From GCA-002708315 sp964460905 (GTDB lineage Bacteria > Bacteroidota > Bacteroidia > Bacteroidales > F082): a stretch of 64,000 bases of DNA. The translations under genes were made by a program, and so were the position numbers. The notes beneath the pieces are model-generated. The model had not been told where the DNA came from. It saw only the letters and a list, made by a program, of their open reading frames with translations, and ran no database searches. Position 1 is the first letter of the stretch, and the number at the start of each line of letters is the position of its first letter. The stretch lies in assembly GCA_964460905.1 (NCBI GenBank), contig CAYWRM010000014.1, positions 1-64,000 of the forward strand. The letters run 5' to 3'. Positions 61,931 to 64,000 of this stretch are shown piece after piece.

Positions 61931-62551
61931 ATGAAGAAATTAATACTAGTAATATTATTTATTGTACTTACCGGAATAAGTAATTATTCAATGAGTCAAG
62001 GAGAAAATTCAATTTCTCAAGCGCGTAAGGATAACTTAATAGAGCTTTTAAATTACAGGTTTAAAGGTGGCTATTATACTTTTGAAAAGATTTTTCAGCT
62101 AAGTGTAGAGTATCCACCAATGGCTACTGCTAATTGTATAATGGGTATTGCAATTGTTTCGGTAAAGGTAAATTGTGAAGGAGTAGTGGGTGACCTAAAG
62201 ATTAAAACCCCTTTGGGTTATGGAATTGATAATGAAATTTCTGCTTTCTTCACAAAAACAGAAGGGCATTGGAATACTTGTCGGGATGAAAAATATACAA
62301 AATTCGAAATACCTATTCAGTTTAAACTCAAAGGGTGTGTCACTAACAATGAAGACGGTTTGCTAGTTATTGAAGCTAGTAATCCCGGTTATTTATGTAA
62401 TGATGATCAGTATTACATTGATAAATTGGAAAAGTATATTAGTAAGGGTAAAAATAAAAAGGCTCTTCAGTATCTTGGAATCATGATTCGTCGTGACCCA
62501 TACAACACCGATTATTACGATATGAGAAATAAGATTCTTAATGGGGAATAA
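61931..62551 (+). CDS. Secreted protein with TonB-C-like domain
   Basis: 206 residues with signal peptide (KKLILVILFIVLTGISNYSM, cleavage near SQG). Residues about 65-140 (GIAIVSVKVNCEGVVGDLKI, TPLGYGIDNEISAFF, FEIPIQFKL) follow the beta-alpha-beta pattern of TonB C-terminal domains in energy transducers, but no membrane anchor or proline-rich linker is present. Several cysteines occur (NCI, NCEG, NTCR, GCV, LCN). The C-terminus looks like a TPR hairpin (KKALQYLGIMIRRDPYNTDY). It begins three bases after the MerR gene, so the two are co-transcribed. Function unknown. Confidence 0.65.
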   Translation: MKKLILVILFIVLTGISNYSMSQGENSISQARKDNLIELLNYRFKGGYYTFEKIFQLSVEYPPMATANCIMGIAIVSVKVNCEGVVGDLKIKTPLGYGIDNEISAFFTKTEGHWNTCRDEKYTKFEIPIQFKLKGCVTNNEDGLLVIEASNPGYLCNDDQYYIDKLEKYISKGKNKKALQYLGIMIRRDPYNTDYYDMRNKILNGE

Positions 62552-62553
62552 CA

Positions 62554-62561
62554 TATATTTG
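62554..62561 (+). promoter_or_regulatory. Possible -7 box for the PAP2 gene
   Basis: TATATTTG matches TAnnTTTG just after the preceding stop codon. The leader to the PAP2 start would be about 100 nt. No -33 match is convincing. Confidence 0.3.
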
Positions 62562-62665
62562 CTTTTATACTGGTAAGGTATAATACTTGATAACCAGCTC
62601 ATATAAGTAATGCCAAGACAGATAAAATAATCTTTTAATAACAATTTTAATAAAATCAAACTATA

Positions 62666-63226
62666 ATGTTTGAGCAACTAATAGTACTGGATAAGGAGCT
62701 ATTATTATTAATAAACGGATTCCATAATCATCTGTTTGATAGTGTAATGGTGTTTGTTAGTTTAAAATTTGGGTGGATTCCATTCTATTTGTTGCTTTTA
62801 TATTTCATTATTAAGGATTACGGAAGTAGAACGTGGCTAGTCCTCATTATCATCGCTTTAACTGTGTTATTGGCTGATCAGATTTCGGTGCAGTTATTTA
62901 AAAATATGTTTCAGAGGTTAAGACCTTGCCATGATGAGAACATATCTGTTTTATTACATCTTGTTAATACTTGTGGAGGAAAGTATGGGTTTATTTCCTC
63001 ACATGCCACAAATAGTTTTTCACTTGCTGCCTTAATAATATTACTTCTTAAAAATAAATATACCTGGATTTGGCCGGTAATGTTATTTTATGCCACCATT
63101 ATTATCTATAGCAGGGTTTACCTAGGCGTTCATTATCCATCTGATGTAATTGGTGGTGCTATTATCGGCAGTTTTATTGGCTTGGGAACTTATTATCTTT
63201 TCAGAGTTGTGAATAGCCATATATAA
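62666..63226 (+). CDS. PAP2-family phosphatase (undecaprenyl-diphosphatase-like)
   Basis: 186 residues with five to six membrane helices. All three PAP2 motifs are present: KNMFQRLRPCHDE (motif 1, KxxxxxxRP), SSHATNSFSLA (motif 2 with catalytic-support His) and SRVYLGVHYPSDVIGG (motif 3, SRxxxxxHxxxD). Small bacterial PAP2 proteins of this size are typically BcrC/PgpB-like and recycle undecaprenyl diphosphate for cell-wall and polysaccharide synthesis. A lipid A or phosphatidylglycerol-phosphate role is also possible. A glycosyltransferase gene follows after 95 bp. Confidence 0.88.
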   Translation: MFEQLIVLDKELLLLINGFHNHLFDSVMVFVSLKFGWIPFYLLLLYFIIKDYGSRTWLVLIIIALTVLLADQISVQLFKNMFQRLRPCHDENISVLLHLVNTCGGKYGFISSHATNSFSLAALIILLLKNKYTWIWPVMLFYATIIIYSRVYLGVHYPSDVIGGAIIGSFIGLGTYYLFRVVNSHI

Positions 63227-63262
63227 GTCTCTTTCTAGGATGAATTTTGCTATGCTTGATTT

Positions 63263-63270
63263 TACTTTTG
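63263..63270 (+). promoter_or_regulatory. Probable -7 box for the last glycosyltransferase
   Basis: TACTTTTG matches TAnnTTTG about 50 bp before the TTG start at 63322. The -33 match is poorly spaced. Confidence 0.3.
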
Positions 63271-63321
63271 CAAAGTCGATCAGTCTAAGTATATTTGCTG
63301 CGATAACAATTAGGAAAAGGA

Positions 63322-64000
63322 TTGAAAATAGCTGTAAATACCAGGTTGTTACTTAAGAACAAGTTGGAGGGAATAGGTTGGTTTACATATGAGTCGCTAA
63401 AGCGGATTGTATTGTCACATCCCGAGCATGATTTTTATTTTATTTTCGATAGAAAGTATGATGATGAATTTGTGTTCGCTGAAAATGTAACGCCTATAAT
63501 AATTGGACCTCCTGCTCGTCATCCTATTTTACATTTCATATGGTATGAGATTTCAATACCGCGCGTGTTAAAAAAAATTAATCCTGATATATTTATTTCT
63601 CCTGATGCATTTCTTTCATTATCATCAAAATATCCTGATCTTATTGTTATTCATGATTTGAATTTTGAGCATTTTCCGGAATATATGCCTAGACTTTGGC
63701 GCAGTTATTATAGGTACTTTACTCCTAGATATGCTAAAAAAGCAAATAGAATTGCTACAGTTTCCGAATTTTCAAAAAGTGATATAATTAAACAATACGG
63801 GGTTGATTCTTCTAAAATTGATGTTGTATATAATGGTTCAGGTGATAAGTTTAAGCCTATTTCTGAAAAGGAAAAAACTGAAACAAGAGATAAATTTTCA
63901 AGCGGACATGAATATTTTGTTTTTGTAGGAGCACTTAATCCAAGAAAAAATCTAAAAAATATATTTGAGGCGTTTGATAATTTTAAGTCTGATTATAGTA
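63322..64000 (+). CDS. Glycosyltransferase (GT4/GT1 type), cut by the window end
   Basis: The frame is open from a TTG at 63322 to the window edge (about 226 codons), with no earlier ATG in frame. The start KIAVNTRLLLKNKLEGIGWF fits GT4 enzymes whose N-terminal loop binds the acceptor. Further signatures are IPRVLKKINPDIFISPD, LIVIHDLNFEHFPEYM, ANRIATVSEFSKSDIIKQYG, VVYNGSGDKFKPI and the start of the donor-binding half, YFVFVGALNPRKNLKNIFEAF. It probably adds a sugar in surface polysaccharide synthesis. The C-terminal donor motif is beyond the window. Confidence 0.85.
   Translation, partial: MKIAVNTRLLLKNKLEGIGWFTYESLKRIVLSHPEHDFYFIFDRKYDDEFVFAENVTPIIIGPPARHPILHFIWYEISIPRVLKKINPDIFISPDAFLSLSSKYPDLIVIHDLNFEHFPEYMPRLWRSYYRYFTPRYAKKANRIATVSEFSKSDIIKQYGVDSSKIDVVYNGSGDKFKPISEKEKTETRDKFSSGHEYFVFVGALNPRKNLKNIFEAFDNFKSDYS

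Overview
The window is AT-rich chromosomal DNA from a member of the Bacteroidota, most likely class Bacteroidia and free-living or marine in character. The evidence is a giant secreted protein with a gliding-motility-type C-terminus next to OmpA/PD40 and PorP/SprF proteins (type IX secretion), a T9SS type A sorting domain, a TonB-dependent receptor with a carboxypeptidase-like N-domain, a DUF2723 membrane protein, and many Bacteroidota-type promoters with a TAnnTTTG -7 box. No prophage, plasmid gene, CRISPR array, rRNA or intact insertion sequence is visible.

Layout. 1-7.8 kb: a TolC-type outer-membrane protein, a decayed LuxR-type fragment, a 2-Cys peroxiredoxin, a cysteine-desulfurase-like enzyme, a lipoprotein, an exonuclease and a small unknown protein. 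These sit between repeat-rich gaps holding heptamer tracts, two ~170-bp palindromes and two copies of a TGTCATTCTGA hairpin element. 8-19 kb: dnaB, a secreted protein, then a minus-strand run of envelope proteins (TonB receptor with a T9SS cargo protein, three beta-barrel proteins, a DUF4136 lipoprotein) and a dihydroorotate-dehydrogenase-like protein. 19-21 kb: a family 9 glycosyltransferase and a TsaC/Sua5 protein. 21.1-32.8 kb: a tight three-gene T9SS/gliding-type operon whose first gene encodes a 2,756-residue repeat adhesin. 33-38 kb: RNase Z, ribosomal protein S1 and YchF. 37.7-42.8 kb: a minus-strand disaccharide operon (SLC45-like transporter, fused beta-phosphoglucomutase/GH65 phosphorylase, uridine-kinase-like P-loop kinase). 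43-49.5 kb: DUF481 protein, rnpA, yidD, S41 protease, O-antigen ligase-like protein, cytidine deaminase, ChaN-like protein. 49.5-54.5 kb: tRNA-Gln, a terminator, then rimP-nusA-infB. 54.7-64 kb: DUF2723 protein, alaS, M23 peptidase, MerR regulator, a small secreted protein, a PAP2 phosphatase and a glycosyltransferase cut by the window end.

Most notable points. (1) The giant adhesin has a nested repeat architecture: eight units of about 254 residues in constant register, alternating in type, so the true period is about 509 residues in four copies. (2) tRNA-Gln lies upstream of rimP-nusA-infB with an intrinsic terminator ending three bases before the rimP start, and the only promoter seen lies before the tRNA. 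This resembles the tRNA-led nusA operon of E. coli and would suit NusA-dependent autoregulation. (3) A promoter/terminator pair after the T9SS operon brackets a possible ~65-nt RNA. (4) A GH65 phosphorylase fused to its own phosphoglucomutase sits with an unusual kinase. (5) Three intergenic tracts have a 7-bp period and belong to a dispersed repeat class. Functions are assigned from motifs read by eye; no database search was possible.
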